From NCBI GenBank assembly GCA_900543095.1, contig UQQD01000022.1, forward strand, positions 1 through 21,446: a stretch of DNA of 21,446 nucleotides, given 5' to 3'. Positions 8,152 through 15,066 of the stretch are shown piece by piece. The notes beneath the pieces are model-generated. The model had not been told where the DNA came from. It searched no databases and was given only the letters and a program-made list of their open reading frames with translations. Origin of the DNA: an uncultured Ruminococcus sp. Its GTDB lineage: Bacteria > Bacillota > Clostridia > Oscillospirales > Acutalibacteraceae. How positions within the stretch are numbered: position 1 is the stretch's first letter; each line of letters begins with the position of its first letter. Position numbers and translations under genes: made by a program.

Positions 8152-8236
8152 TCCCTACGACGGCATTATCCGTATCAGGTGTAAAGGGTTTTGAATGCAA
8201 TAATTCAATCTCAGCCGACCTGCGTCAGCGCCCCTG
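8152..8236 (-). promoter_or_regulatory. TPP (thiamin pyrophosphate) riboswitch aptamer
   Basis: On the minus strand the leader shows the THI-box landmarks in order: CAGGGGCGC, CTGAGA, ACCCTT, ACCTGAT, GGATAATGCC and GTAGGGA. These are the conserved pyrimidine- and pyrophosphate-sensing parts of the TPP aptamer. The variable P3 arm is short (about 20 bases). It heads the thiT transcript and is followed by an intrinsic terminator, so it should switch the gene off when TPP binds. Confidence 0.96.
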
Positions 8237-8253
8237 TGGTGTTTTTCATAACT

Positions 8254-8282
8254 ATAATACAACCCAATTTGTAAGTTGTCAA
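8254..8282 (-). promoter_or_regulatory. thiT promoter
   Basis: On the minus strand TTGACA (8277-8282), a 17-base spacer and TATTAT (8254-8259) form a near-consensus sigma-A promoter. Transcription should start near 8247, just before the aptamer. Confidence 0.85.
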
Positions 8283-8317
8283 GATGTAAATATCGTCATA
8301 CAGGCATTATTGATTGA

Positions 8318-8346
8318 TTTACAAACCACTGCTTTTGTGTTATAAT
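8318..8346 (+). promoter_or_regulatory. Promoter of the HPr-kinase-like gene operon
   Basis: TTTACA at 8318-8323, a 17-base spacer and TATAAT at 8341-8346 with an extended TGT just before it form a strong sigma-A promoter. It is divergent from the thiT promoter, with 35 bases between the two -35 boxes. Confidence 0.88.
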
Positions 8347-8377
8347 CTAAATACTAATTTATAACTACGGAGCAGTT

Positions 8378-9091
8378 ATGGGAATATACAAAATTGCCGA
8401 CTTAAATATCGGCATTACCCCAAAATATAAAACGACGCTTGACAGGTTAAAGCCCTATTTGTCCGATGAAATAAGAGCGGATTTTGAGCTTTCGCCGACC
8501 GATGAAGAAATCGAAAAATTCATTGCAAATTCTGCTGTTATTTGTACTGCACAATCTGCGGAAAGCTTTGTTATTCTTAATATGCTTTGTAAAAATGTGC
8601 TGGAGAGCTTCGACGGATTTTTCTTTCATTCGTCAAGCCTTATGATAGATAATGAAGCATACCTGTTTACCGCCAAAAGCGGCGTCGGCAAATCCACCCA
8701 CACCGCCTTGTGGCGAAAACGCTTTGGCGATAAGGCAAAAATGATAAATGACGACAAACCGATTATTCGCAAAAAGGACGGCAGGTTTTTTATCTACGGT
8801 ACTCCGTGGATGGGCAAATCCGAAATAGGGAGCAATATAAAAGCTCCCGTCAAAGCGGTTTTTGTACTTGAACGCAGCGATGAAAATTTTGCCGAAAGGG
8901 TGACAGTAGGCGAGGTTTTTACTCGGCTTTTGGAAGCAACGCTTGTTTTGCCGGACAGAAAGAATATGGCAAAATTGCTTACGCTGTTTGATGAGTTTTT
9001 TTCATCAACTCAGCTTTTCAGGTTGAAATGCAACACCGATATTTCGGCGGCAGAGGTCGCCTATAATGCGGCAAATTCAGCAAAGGACTGA
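8378..9091 (+). CDS. HPr kinase/PEPCK-like P-loop protein, substrate unknown
   Basis: This 237-aa protein has a P-loop AKSGVGKST at residues 99-107 and NDDKP at 124-128, the two nucleotide/metal motifs of the HPr serine kinase and PEP carboxykinase superfamily. The first 80 residues lack the N-terminal DRTGG-like domain of true HprK, so phosphorylation of HPr is not implied. Related stand-alone HprK-like proteins occur in peptide-modification (Scm/PqqD-type) cassettes, but no radical SAM or PqqD gene is next to it. The start is ATG 8378 with GGAG five bases upstream. It is first in a tight three-gene set with the NAD(P)HX epimerase and a zinc-ribbon membrane protein. Confidence 0.7.
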   Translation: MGIYKIADLNIGITPKYKTTLDRLKPYLSDEIRADFELSPTDEEIEKFIANSAVICTAQSAESFVILNMLCKNVLESFDGFFFHSSSLMIDNEAYLFTAKSGVGKSTHTALWRKRFGDKAKMINDDKPIIRKKDGRFFIYGTPWMGKSEIGSNIKAPVKAVFVLERSDENFAERVTVGEVFTRLLEATLVLPDRKNMAKLLTLFDEFFSSTQLFRLKCNTDISAAEVAYNAANSAKD

Positions 9092-9095
9092 TTTT

Positions 9096-9950
9096 ATGAA
9101 TTTATCAGAGGTAGTATCTGTTAAAAATATGCGTGAAAGTGACGCGCATACAATAGCCGAACACACCACATCGGCGGAGCTTATGCACAGAGCGGCTCAC
9201 GGAATATTTGACGCCGCTCAGTTTCGGGGAAAGGTTGCAATCGTCTGCGGCAAGGGCAACAACGGCGGCGACGGTTATGCGCTGGCGTGTATTCTGCTTG
9301 AGCATGGGATTACTCCGACGGTTTTCAGGGTGTCGGACAGTTTTTCACCCGACGGAATGTACTACTACAAAACCGCAATGTCGCTCGGAGCTGAGGAAGG
9401 CTCGATTTCTGTTCCCGCGGCTCTGAACGGCTTTGACATCGTGGTTGATTGCCTGCTCGGAACAGGATTTTCGGGCACGGTTCGGGGTGAAATAAAAACG
9501 GCGATAGAGCTTATTAATGCGTCCGGTGCATATGTTATCAGTGCCGACATCAACAGCGGCATAAACGGTGATACGGGTGTTGCGGAAATTGCGGTCAATT
9601 CCGACCTTACTGTGTCTATAGGCGCATATAAAACAGGAATGTTTCTAAATGACGCACCTTATTTTATTGACAAGCTGACAAATGCCGACATCGGCATACA
9701 CATTATAAAAGACGAATACAAGCTCATTGATTTTGAACATCTGCATATGTTTGAGGGCTATAACTCCTGCGTTATGACCACGGAGGAGTTCTTTGAAAAG
9801 AGCGGATATTCACCGGACTCGTGCAACATTGCCGAATGTATTGCGGAGCTTAGCCGAAAAGAACGCAGAACATATGTCGTAAAGACCGAACATTCTGCGG
9901 TTATCGCCGACCTGAAATATGTCTATTTCTGCGCTGATTATATAAAATAA
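9096..9950 (+). CDS. nnrE: NAD(P)H-hydrate epimerase (YjeF N-terminal domain only)
   Basis: This 284-aa protein carries the YjeF_N fold of NAD(P)HX epimerase, which interconverts the R and S forms of damaged NAD(P)H. Visible motifs are GNNGGDG at 54-60, DCLLGTG at 118-124 and ADINSG at 150-155. The family usually has IPSG where this protein has INSG. The last 70 or so residues are not recognisable. The ADP/ATP-dependent dehydratase domain, fused to the epimerase in most bacteria, is absent. ATG 9096 is chosen because AAAGGA lies eight bases before it; an earlier in-frame ATG at 9066 lies inside the previous gene and lacks a site. It starts five bases after that gene's stop, so the two are co-transcribed. 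Confidence 0.82.
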   Translation: MNLSEVVSVKNMRESDAHTIAEHTTSAELMHRAAHGIFDAAQFRGKVAIVCGKGNNGGDGYALACILLEHGITPTVFRVSDSFSPDGMYYYKTAMSLGAEEGSISVPAALNGFDIVVDCLLGTGFSGTVRGEIKTAIELINASGAYVISADINSGINGDTGVAEIAVNSDLTVSIGAYKTGMFLNDAPYFIDKLTNADIGIHIIKDEYKLIDFEHLHMFEGYNSCVMTTEEFFEKSGYSPDSCNIAECIAELSRKERRTYVVKTEHSAVIADLKYVYFCADYIK

Positions 9951-9965
9951 CAAAGGAAGATAGCT

Positions 9966-10382
9966 ATGCGAAACTTTTTGCAGAAAATTTCACTTTTTAT
10001 GCAGGGAAGATACGGTACCGACAAGCTTAACAACTGCCTTATGGTGCTGTTTTTCTTGATTTGGATTTCAAATTTGTTCGTGCGTAACAGATTAGCCACG
10101 CTTATTTTGTTTTTGGTTCAGAGCGGAGTGCTTGCGTTGATACTGTTCCGTTCGCTTTCCCGAAACATCACAAAGCGAAGTCTTGAAAACCGAAAATTTC
10201 TGACAATATACGACCCTGTTAAAAATTGGTTTCAGCTTACATGGAAAAAGCTCAGAGATCACAAGGATTACCGCTATTTGAAATGTCCCGTATGCAAAGC
10301 ACAGCTGAGGGTAAAAAACAAAAAGGGCACGCACACAGTGCACTGTCCCCGTTGCGGCAGCGAGTTTGAAAAGAAGATATAA
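9966..10382 (+). CDS. Membrane protein with C-terminal zinc ribbon (hypothetical)
   Basis: This 138-aa protein is of unknown function. Two hydrophobic segments cover about residues 23-41 and 43-62, and a basic stretch follows. The C-terminus is a zinc ribbon with Cys107, Cys110, Cys127 and Cys130 (CPVC and CPRCG knuckles). Similar small proteins are common in Clostridia next to housekeeping genes, but no function is known to me. It lies 15 bases after the epimerase gene and has its own AAAGGA site eight bases before ATG 9966, so it is likely the last gene of this operon. The ribbon is at the opposite end from that of the 6559-7083 protein. Confidence 0.8.
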   Translation: MRNFLQKISLFMQGRYGTDKLNNCLMVLFFLIWISNLFVRNRLATLILFLVQSGVLALILFRSLSRNITKRSLENRKFLTIYDPVKNWFQLTWKKLRDHKDYRYLKCPVCKAQLRVKNKKGTHTVHCPRCGSEFEKKI

Positions 10383-10440
10383 ACGCCTGAGCCTAAGGGG
10401 CGTCAATAACCTTTATTTGCGGTTTCCCGATTTTTTGCGC

Positions 10441-10469
10441 TTGACTTTTAGTCGTATTACCGTTATACT
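10441..10469 (+). promoter_or_regulatory. Promoter of the DUF1292 gene
   Basis: TTGACT at 10441-10446, a 17-base spacer and TATACT at 10464-10469 form a good sigma-A promoter. The start site would be near 10476, about 45 bases before the gene. Confidence 0.85.
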
Positions 10470-10520
10470 TTAGTTACATTCAAAAGAATGTGCTTGTCAC
10501 ATTCGGAAAGGATATGCACT

Positions 10521-10814
10521 ATGGCTGACGAAAAAAACATTGAAGAATTTGAAAACGAGGACGCCCTTATAACTCTTGTTGACGATGAGGGCAATGAGGT
10601 AGAGTTTGAATTTCTTGACGTTGTTGAATACGAGGGAGAGGAATATATAGTTCTTATCGAAAACGATGAGGACGCCGATGAGGTAGTTATTCTGAAAATC
10701 AACCCGATCGACGACGATACCGAAGAATATACAAGTATTGATGACGATGATCTGCTTCAAAAGCTGTTTGATATTTTTAAGCAGAAATACGAAGGTGAAA
10801 TTAACTTTCAGTAA
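10521..10814 (+). CDS. DUF1292 (YrzB-like) small acidic protein
   Basis: This 97-aa, strongly acidic protein has the DUF1292 pattern: a core reading LVDDEGNEVEFEFLDVVEYEGEEYIVL, then an acidic Asp/Glu-rich middle and a helical C-terminus ending DIFKQKYEGE. Bacillus YrzB is the family reference and its role is unknown. The start is ATG 10521 with AAAGGA eight bases upstream. A longer frame from 10488 would start before any ribosome site. In Bacillus the gene sits near yrrK and alanyl-tRNA synthetase; here it has its own promoter and no such neighbours. Confidence 0.87.
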   Translation: MADEKNIEEFENEDALITLVDDEGNEVEFEFLDVVEYEGEEYIVLIENDEDADEVVILKINPIDDDTEEYTSIDDDDLLQKLFDIFKQKYEGEINFQ

Positions 10815-10837
10815 TCAATAAAATTTAGGCATTGTCG

Positions 10838-10967
10838 CATTCAGCGCAGAACAAGAGCAAATATTTTTATCCGATAAAAAGCAAAAGCTATAATTTACAT
10901 CACACCCACAGGGGTTGCTGATTGTGAATTATAGCTTTATGTTTTTGGGTTTGCTCTGCGCTGAATG
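10838..10967. repeat. Nested 130-bp palindromic element between convergent genes
   Basis: The outer arms CATTCAGCGCAGA (10838-10850) and TCTGCGCTGAATG (10955-10967) are perfect 13-bp reverse complements. GAGCAAA and TTTGCTC extend the pairing after a small bulge. A second 12-bp pair (10884-10895 and 10927-10938) and a short CCC-ACA-GGG hairpin are nested inside. It contains CGCAGAACAAG and CCGATAAAA, both also in the element at 7-145. Confidence 0.7.
10884..10938. terminator. Probable bidirectional terminator inside the palindrome
   Basis: AAAGCTATAATT pairs with AATTATAGCTTT. On the minus strand the stem is followed by TTTTGCTTTTT, and on the plus strand by ATGTTTTT. It lies between the convergent DUF1292 and CLC genes. 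Confidence 0.6.
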
Positions 10968-10998
10968 TAACAGTCTTATTTTATATTTTTATCCTCTG

Positions 10999-12270
10999 TT
11001 ATTTTTCGCTTTCCGAAGGCAGATAACAAGCTCGCTTTTTCTTCCTCTTAAATCCGTTTGGTATAAGGCTTCCGATAAACGCTGCAAGGAGTATCCACGG
11101 AATAATTCTTACGTCAAAGCATAACAAAAGCAAAAATGTTACGGCAAGCGGCTTTTTCATTGTTACGCCGAGAAGTCCCGCCGTTATTACAGCGGCGCAG
11201 AAAGCAACGTCGAGTCCGGAAAGCAGTGCAACACCATATCCTATGCTTACTCCGCAGAATATAACGGGGAAAAAGTGACCGCCTTTCCAGCCGGATTTGA
11301 TGCAAATATTTGTAACTATCAGCTTGAGTGCGCCCGATATTACAAGAATCCACGGTGCAAATTCATTAAATCCGTTTTTTACTTCGTTAATGCTTTCCTC
11401 GCCCGAAAACATAACGAGCGGAAGATATGTACCTGCAACTCCAAGGATAATTCCGCCGAGGGTGGTGCTGATAATTGTGCCGAATTTGCCTTTGATAAAA
11501 TTAAATATCCTGTCGGATAATTTAGAAGAAATTATGAACAGCAGACCGAATGCCGCTCCGAGCAAGGTAAGCGGAATTCCCCAGAGCCTTTCGGTATTGG
11601 TTATCTCGTAGCCCCCGATTCTCGGAAGCCCCATTGCGCTGCCGAATACAGAGTTGAGCAAAAACAGCACGCCTATTGCGAATAATACGGCAATAATGTT
11701 TGAAATCATTTTTGTTGTGTATATATCGGTTGACTTTTCTTCGCTGTCAAGACGTTCTTCGTTTGCTGCGGCAAGACCGAACAGCGGTGCATAAAAAATT
11801 GCGCTGAGCGTTGCGCTTATGCCGGTTTGCATAAGGTCGGGAATACGGCTTTGGGCGCTTTTCATATGACTTCCTGCCCAATAGCAAAGCCCTACGATAA
11901 CTCCGGTAAGTCCTGCTTCAGGACCGATACTGCCGCCGAAAAGCAACGGGAGCAACGCCGAAATACAAAGCAGGAAAACTTGATTGTAAGGATAAAACTT
12001 GTCTCTTTTTACCTTTAGCATTACTTCGTCAAGCTCATCGGGGACTGCTTTTGTTATCACCTGATAAATTCCGATAATCACACCGCCGATAGTACACACT
12101 ACCATTGGATAGTATGGAAAGTCAAAATGCGACGGTATTTCTTCCCATATCAAATTTACGCCGAGTGACATCAATTTCAAAAACAACCATACAATAGCTG
12201 AAATCACTGCTCCGCTAAATCCACAGAAAAGGTAATACACAAGGTTGTTCGCAAATGTTTTTTTCGTCAT
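10999..12270 (-). CDS. CLC-family ion channel/transporter, YfeO-like
   Basis: This 423-aa integral membrane protein has about ten or more hydrophobic segments in CLC order. The motif aligned with GREGP of ClC-ec1 reads GSIGP (residues 113-117), followed by Glu118. The motif aligned with GxFxP is GGHFFP within SGWKGGHFFPVIFCG. Both resemble E. coli YfeO (GVSLGPE; GFRGGRIFP). The Ser-containing GSGIP loop is replaced by a sequence around VPDELDE, and the gating Glu of the antiporters falls on Ile115. Transport of chloride, fluoride or another anion cannot be settled. The start is ATG 12270, six bases after GGAGGGG. It lies 24 bases downstream of the HAD gene in the same operon. Confidence 0.85.
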   Translation of the reverse strand: MTKKTFANNLVYYLFCGFSGAVISAIVWLFLKLMSLGVNLIWEEIPSHFDFPYYPMVVCTIGGVIIGIYQVITKAVPDELDEVMLKVKRDKFYPYNQVFLLCISALLPLLFGGSIGPEAGLTGVIVGLCYWAGSHMKSAQSRIPDLMQTGISATLSAIFYAPLFGLAAANEERLDSEEKSTDIYTTKMISNIIAVLFAIGVLFLLNSVFGSAMGLPRIGGYEITNTERLWGIPLTLLGAAFGLLFIISSKLSDRIFNFIKGKFGTIISTTLGGIILGVAGTYLPLVMFSGEESINEVKNGFNEFAPWILVISGALKLIVTNICIKSGWKGGHFFPVIFCGVSIGYGVALLSGLDVAFCAAVITAGLLGVTMKKPLAVTFLLLLCFDVRIIPWILLAAFIGSLIPNGFKRKKKRACYLPSESEK

Positions 12271-12294
12271 TGCCGACCCCTCCGTAATGTCTTT

Positions 12295-13011
12295 TTATCT
12301 TTGCGCCCGGTTTGTCAGAAAATCATAGAAATTTTCAAAACTTCCGTGCTTAAATTCTGAATAGCTTTTGTTGCTGCGATTTATTATGCAGTCCGTTATC
12401 AGGTATGTGTCGAAACCAAGCTCGGACGCACACATATCTTCGTCAACATCGTTTCCGATCATAATACTTTCATATGGAGAAATGCCGCATTTTTTACATA
12501 TCTCTTCAAAATATTTTGGATTTGGTTTGCAAAAGCTTGAATTATCGTACACCGTTATGTATTCAAAATCTTCGGGGGATACTCCCGCCCATTCAAGTCT
12601 GCGGTAGGTTGCTGTTTTTGGAAAAATCGGATTGGTTGCTGCAATCAGCCTGCCGTTATGACTTTTAATGTATTCAATTGATTTTATTGCGTATGGCGTT
12701 ACCTGCGTCGCACGTTTGGCATATTCAAATTCATTTTTATAATATTCGTCAAATAACTCTGAATACTGCATAAGGTCCGTGCCGCATTGTTCCGAAGCGG
12801 CTCTCCAAAAAACATCGCAGTTTTTTTTGGTGCCGTCGTTTACAGTCATAGTGTTAAGTCCGCTCAATATTCCTTTTACAAGAAGTCGCGGGTCAACGCC
12901 GATGACGGGAACAACCTTTTTGCAGAGAGATTTAAAGTAATGTTCCGTAAAATTTTGCATATCCATCGGAAGCAGGGTTCCGTCCAAATCAAAAAGATAA
13001 TTTTTATACAT
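12295..13011 (-). CDS. HAD-superfamily phosphatase
   Basis: This 238-aa hydrolase has all four HAD motifs: DLDGT with nucleophile Asp8 and acid Asp10, ATNP for motif II (Thr), the Lys in KPNP for motif III, and GNDVDEDM for motif IV. A helical cap follows motif I, as in subfamily IA phosphatases (phosphoglycolate-phosphatase-like). The substrate is unknown. The start ATG 13011 is set by the FDLDGT motif close behind it; the ribosome site is weak (GGTG at best). It is first in the minus-strand operon with the CLC gene and is divergent from the hydroxyacid dehydrogenase. Confidence 0.86.
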   Translation of the reverse strand: MYKNYLFDLDGTLLPMDMQNFTEHYFKSLCKKVVPVIGVDPRLLVKGILSGLNTMTVNDGTKKNCDVFWRAASEQCGTDLMQYSELFDEYYKNEFEYAKRATQVTPYAIKSIEYIKSHNGRLIAATNPIFPKTATYRRLEWAGVSPEDFEYITVYDNSSFCKPNPKYFEEICKKCGISPYESIMIGNDVDEDMCASELGFDTYLITDCIINRSNKSYSEFKHGSFENFYDFLTNRAQR

Positions 13012-13048
13012 TCAACACCACATAACTTTCTACCCATAATACAGCATA

Positions 13049-13077
13049 ATTATATATTATTGCTGAAATAATTGCAA
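13049..13077 (-). promoter_or_regulatory. Promoter of the HAD-CLC operon (shared -35)
   Basis: On the minus strand TTGCAA (13072-13077), a 17-base spacer and a perfect TATAAT (13049-13054) form the promoter. The -35 hexamer is self-complementary and also serves the plus-strand promoter. Confidence 0.75.
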
Positions 13078-13100
13078 GTGCGGAGTTTTTAAGTTATAAT
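13072..13100 (+). promoter_or_regulatory. Promoter of the dehydrogenase-CorA operon (shared -35)
   Basis: TTGCAA at 13072-13077, a 17-base spacer and TATAAT at 13095-13100 form the promoter. It uses the same -35 bases as the divergent HAD-CLC promoter, so both cannot be occupied at the same time. Confidence 0.78.
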
Positions 13101-13128
13101 ATATATACTTAATGGACGGAGGAATTAT

Positions 13129-14079
13129 ATGAAGATCGTATTGACTGATTCTCAGACTGTTTTTGACAGCAAGGTTACCGCTGAACCGCTTAAACAATTC
13201 GGTGAGGTTAAGGATCACGGCCTGTTAAAATATGACGAGATAGCCGAAGCCGTTGCCGATGCCGATATTGTGGTGTGCAACAAAACTTTGCTTAACGAAG
13301 ATACGCTTAGATATGCAAAGCACTTAAAATATATCGGACTTTTTGCAACGGGCTATAACAATATTGATATTGACTACTGCTCAAAGCACGGAATCACCGT
13401 GTGCAACGCAGGCTCATATTCAACCAATGCCGTTGCTCAGCACACCTTTGCGCTTATTCTTGAACACTTCAACAACACCGCAAATTATAATCAATATGTT
13501 CAGGACGGTTTGTGGAAACGAAGCAAGACCTTTTCGCCGTTTGTATATCCGCTCAGCGAGCTTGCAGGCAAAACCATAGGCATTGTCGGCTTTGGAAACA
13601 TAGGCAGGGCGGTAGCCAAAATAGCAAACGCCTTTGAAATGAATGTCACGGCGTACAACCGCTCAAAGAAAACCGCCGACTCAGTTGAGTTTGTCAGCCT
13701 TGACAGGCTTATTGAACAAAGCGATATAATTACCGTCCATTGTCCGCTGAACGCCGAGTCGGAAAATATGTTCAACAAGGATACCTTTGCGAAAATGAAG
13801 CAGGGAGCGTTGTTTGTTAATACCGCACGAGGCGGTGTTATGTCGGAACGAGATCTTTATGATGCGCTTCAAAGCGGTCATTTGGGCGGAGCGTGCATAG
13901 ATACGCTGAGGGTTGAGCCTATGGAGGAAAACTGTATTCTTATGGGAGCGAAAAACTGCATAATTACTCCTCACATTGCATGGGCGCCTGTTGAAACACG
14001 CCGCCGACTTATGCGGATTGTAACTGAGAATATCAGAAATTATCTTGACGGCAGACCTACAAATGTAGTTAGTTCATAA
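13129..14079 (+). CDS. D-2-hydroxyacid dehydrogenase, glycerate-dehydrogenase-like
   Basis: This 316-aa NAD-dependent enzyme has the family's nucleotide loop GFGNIG at 154-159 and the catalytic trio Arg234 (NTARGG), Glu263 (RVEP) and His282 (PHIAWA). The Trp after the His and the ending that includes GRPTNVV resemble glycerate/hydroxypyruvate reductases more than D-lactate or phosphoglycerate dehydrogenases; there is no ACT domain. It would reduce a 2-keto acid such as hydroxypyruvate in the cytoplasm. The exact substrate is inferred. The start is ATG 13129 with GGAGGA five bases upstream. The CorA gene follows after 13 bases. Confidence 0.9.
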   Translation: MKIVLTDSQTVFDSKVTAEPLKQFGEVKDHGLLKYDEIAEAVADADIVVCNKTLLNEDTLRYAKHLKYIGLFATGYNNIDIDYCSKHGITVCNAGSYSTNAVAQHTFALILEHFNNTANYNQYVQDGLWKRSKTFSPFVYPLSELAGKTIGIVGFGNIGRAVAKIANAFEMNVTAYNRSKKTADSVEFVSLDRLIEQSDIITVHCPLNAESENMFNKDTFAKMKQGALFVNTARGGVMSERDLYDALQSGHLGGACIDTLRVEPMEENCILMGAKNCIITPHIAWAPVETRRRLMRIVTENIRNYLDGRPTNVVSS

Positions 14080-14092
14080 AAGAGGGACAGCA

Positions 14093-15019
14093 ATGAAAGA
14101 CTATATAATTTCAGATGAGAGGACTATCGAGCCTTGCAATGGTAAATTTGATGCCCCTGTAATAAGAATAATGGATCCGTCCGAATTCAAGACGGAATAT
14201 TCACACTTAAATGACTATGAGTTGCTCAGACAGAAGATGCAGCATTGTACGATATGTAAGTCGGAAATACTCAAAAGCTGTATTATGGGAACGGTTGCGG
14301 TGCCGGATCCGGATTTCCCAAGAAAAAAGAAAGGCAGATTTTGTTTTGTAATACTCGGAGAAACCCTACTTATAATTGAAAGCAAGCCATATACCGCAAA
14401 CCTTATCAAACACAATTCGGCTGAAACTCCCGTCGGGGCAAGAGGAGCGGTGGGAATATTGTTCATATTGCTTGAAAATATAGTCAACGGAGAGCTTGAA
14501 TTTCTTTACGACACCCGTGACGAACTGCAAATGCTTGAAGATGTGGTAATAAAAACGGAAAAAATGACAAAGAAAGGCACGGAAAGGTTTGAACGTGACT
14601 TTTTGCTGTACAAACGTAAGCTGTCGGTGTATCAGAGTTTTTATGAGCAGCTTGTCGATCTTGCTACAAATATTGAAGAAAACGCAGATATTGACGATTT
14701 GCACCAAAGGTATGCCGTATATTTTGAAAAGCGTATCGACAGATATTATAACAGCGCAAAAGAGCTTAAAGACTATGTTATGCAGATAGATGACGCTTAT
14801 AAATCAAAAATTAATGCAAGGCAAAACAGCATTATGCAGGTTTTGACGGTAATCACCTCAATTTTTATGCCTCTTACGCTTATTACAGGCTGGTACGGAA
14901 TGAATTTCCAGGTTATGCCGGAGCTTGAGTGGGCTAACGGATATTATATTATTATGGTGATTTCCGCGATTATCATTATCGGAGAACTGATATTGTTTAA
15001 AATTAAAAATTGGCTTTAA
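14093..15019 (+). CDS. CorA-family divalent metal ion transporter
   Basis: This 308-aa protein has the CorA layout: a soluble N-terminal domain, a long charged helical region (about 150-240) and two C-terminal membrane helices. The YGMN signature is at residues 268-271, in the loop after the first helix. The loop that follows has PELEWANGYY, the usual acidic/aromatic CorA loop. It probably conducts Mg2+ (or Co2+/Ni2+) as a pentamer. The start is ATG 14093 with GAGGGA upstream. It shares a transcript with the hydroxyacid dehydrogenase and ends at a shared terminator with htpG. Confidence 0.9.
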   Translation: MKDYIISDERTIEPCNGKFDAPVIRIMDPSEFKTEYSHLNDYELLRQKMQHCTICKSEILKSCIMGTVAVPDPDFPRKKKGRFCFVILGETLLIIESKPYTANLIKHNSAETPVGARGAVGILFILLENIVNGELEFLYDTRDELQMLEDVVIKTEKMTKKGTERFERDFLLYKRKLSVYQSFYEQLVDLATNIEENADIDDLHQRYAVYFEKRIDRYYNSAKELKDYVMQIDDAYKSKINARQNSIMQVLTVITSIFMPLTLITGWYGMNFQVMPELEWANGYYIIMVISAIIIIGELILFKIKNWL

Positions 15020-15024
15020 CACAA

Positions 15025-15051
15025 AAAGCGGACGGTTTTACCGTCCGCTTT
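15025..15051. terminator. Bidirectional terminator between corA-like gene and htpG
   Basis: AAAGCGGACGG at 15025-15035 and CCGTCCGCTTT at 15041-15051 form a perfect 11-bp stem around TTTTA. On the minus strand the stem runs into TTTTTG; on the plus strand a shorter T run follows. Confidence 0.9.
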
Positions 15052-15066
15052 GTTACAGTTTGTTTA

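Larger units (their letters stand above)
8022..8377. other. 356-bp divergent control region between thiT and the HPr-kinase-like gene
   Basis: No gene is seen here. In minus-strand order it holds the thiT promoter, TPP aptamer, terminator hairpin, a second hairpin and the thiT ribosome site. In the plus direction the promoter of the kinase-like gene fills 8318-8346. The 12-mer AAATATCGTCAT occurs at 8040-8051 and again at 8288-8299, bracketing the riboswitch. Confidence 0.8.

Noticed and set aside
10383..10403. Terminator after the 138-aa membrane protein gene (ACGCC/GGCGT)
   Set aside because: The stem is five pairs around an 11-base loop, with no T tract after it.
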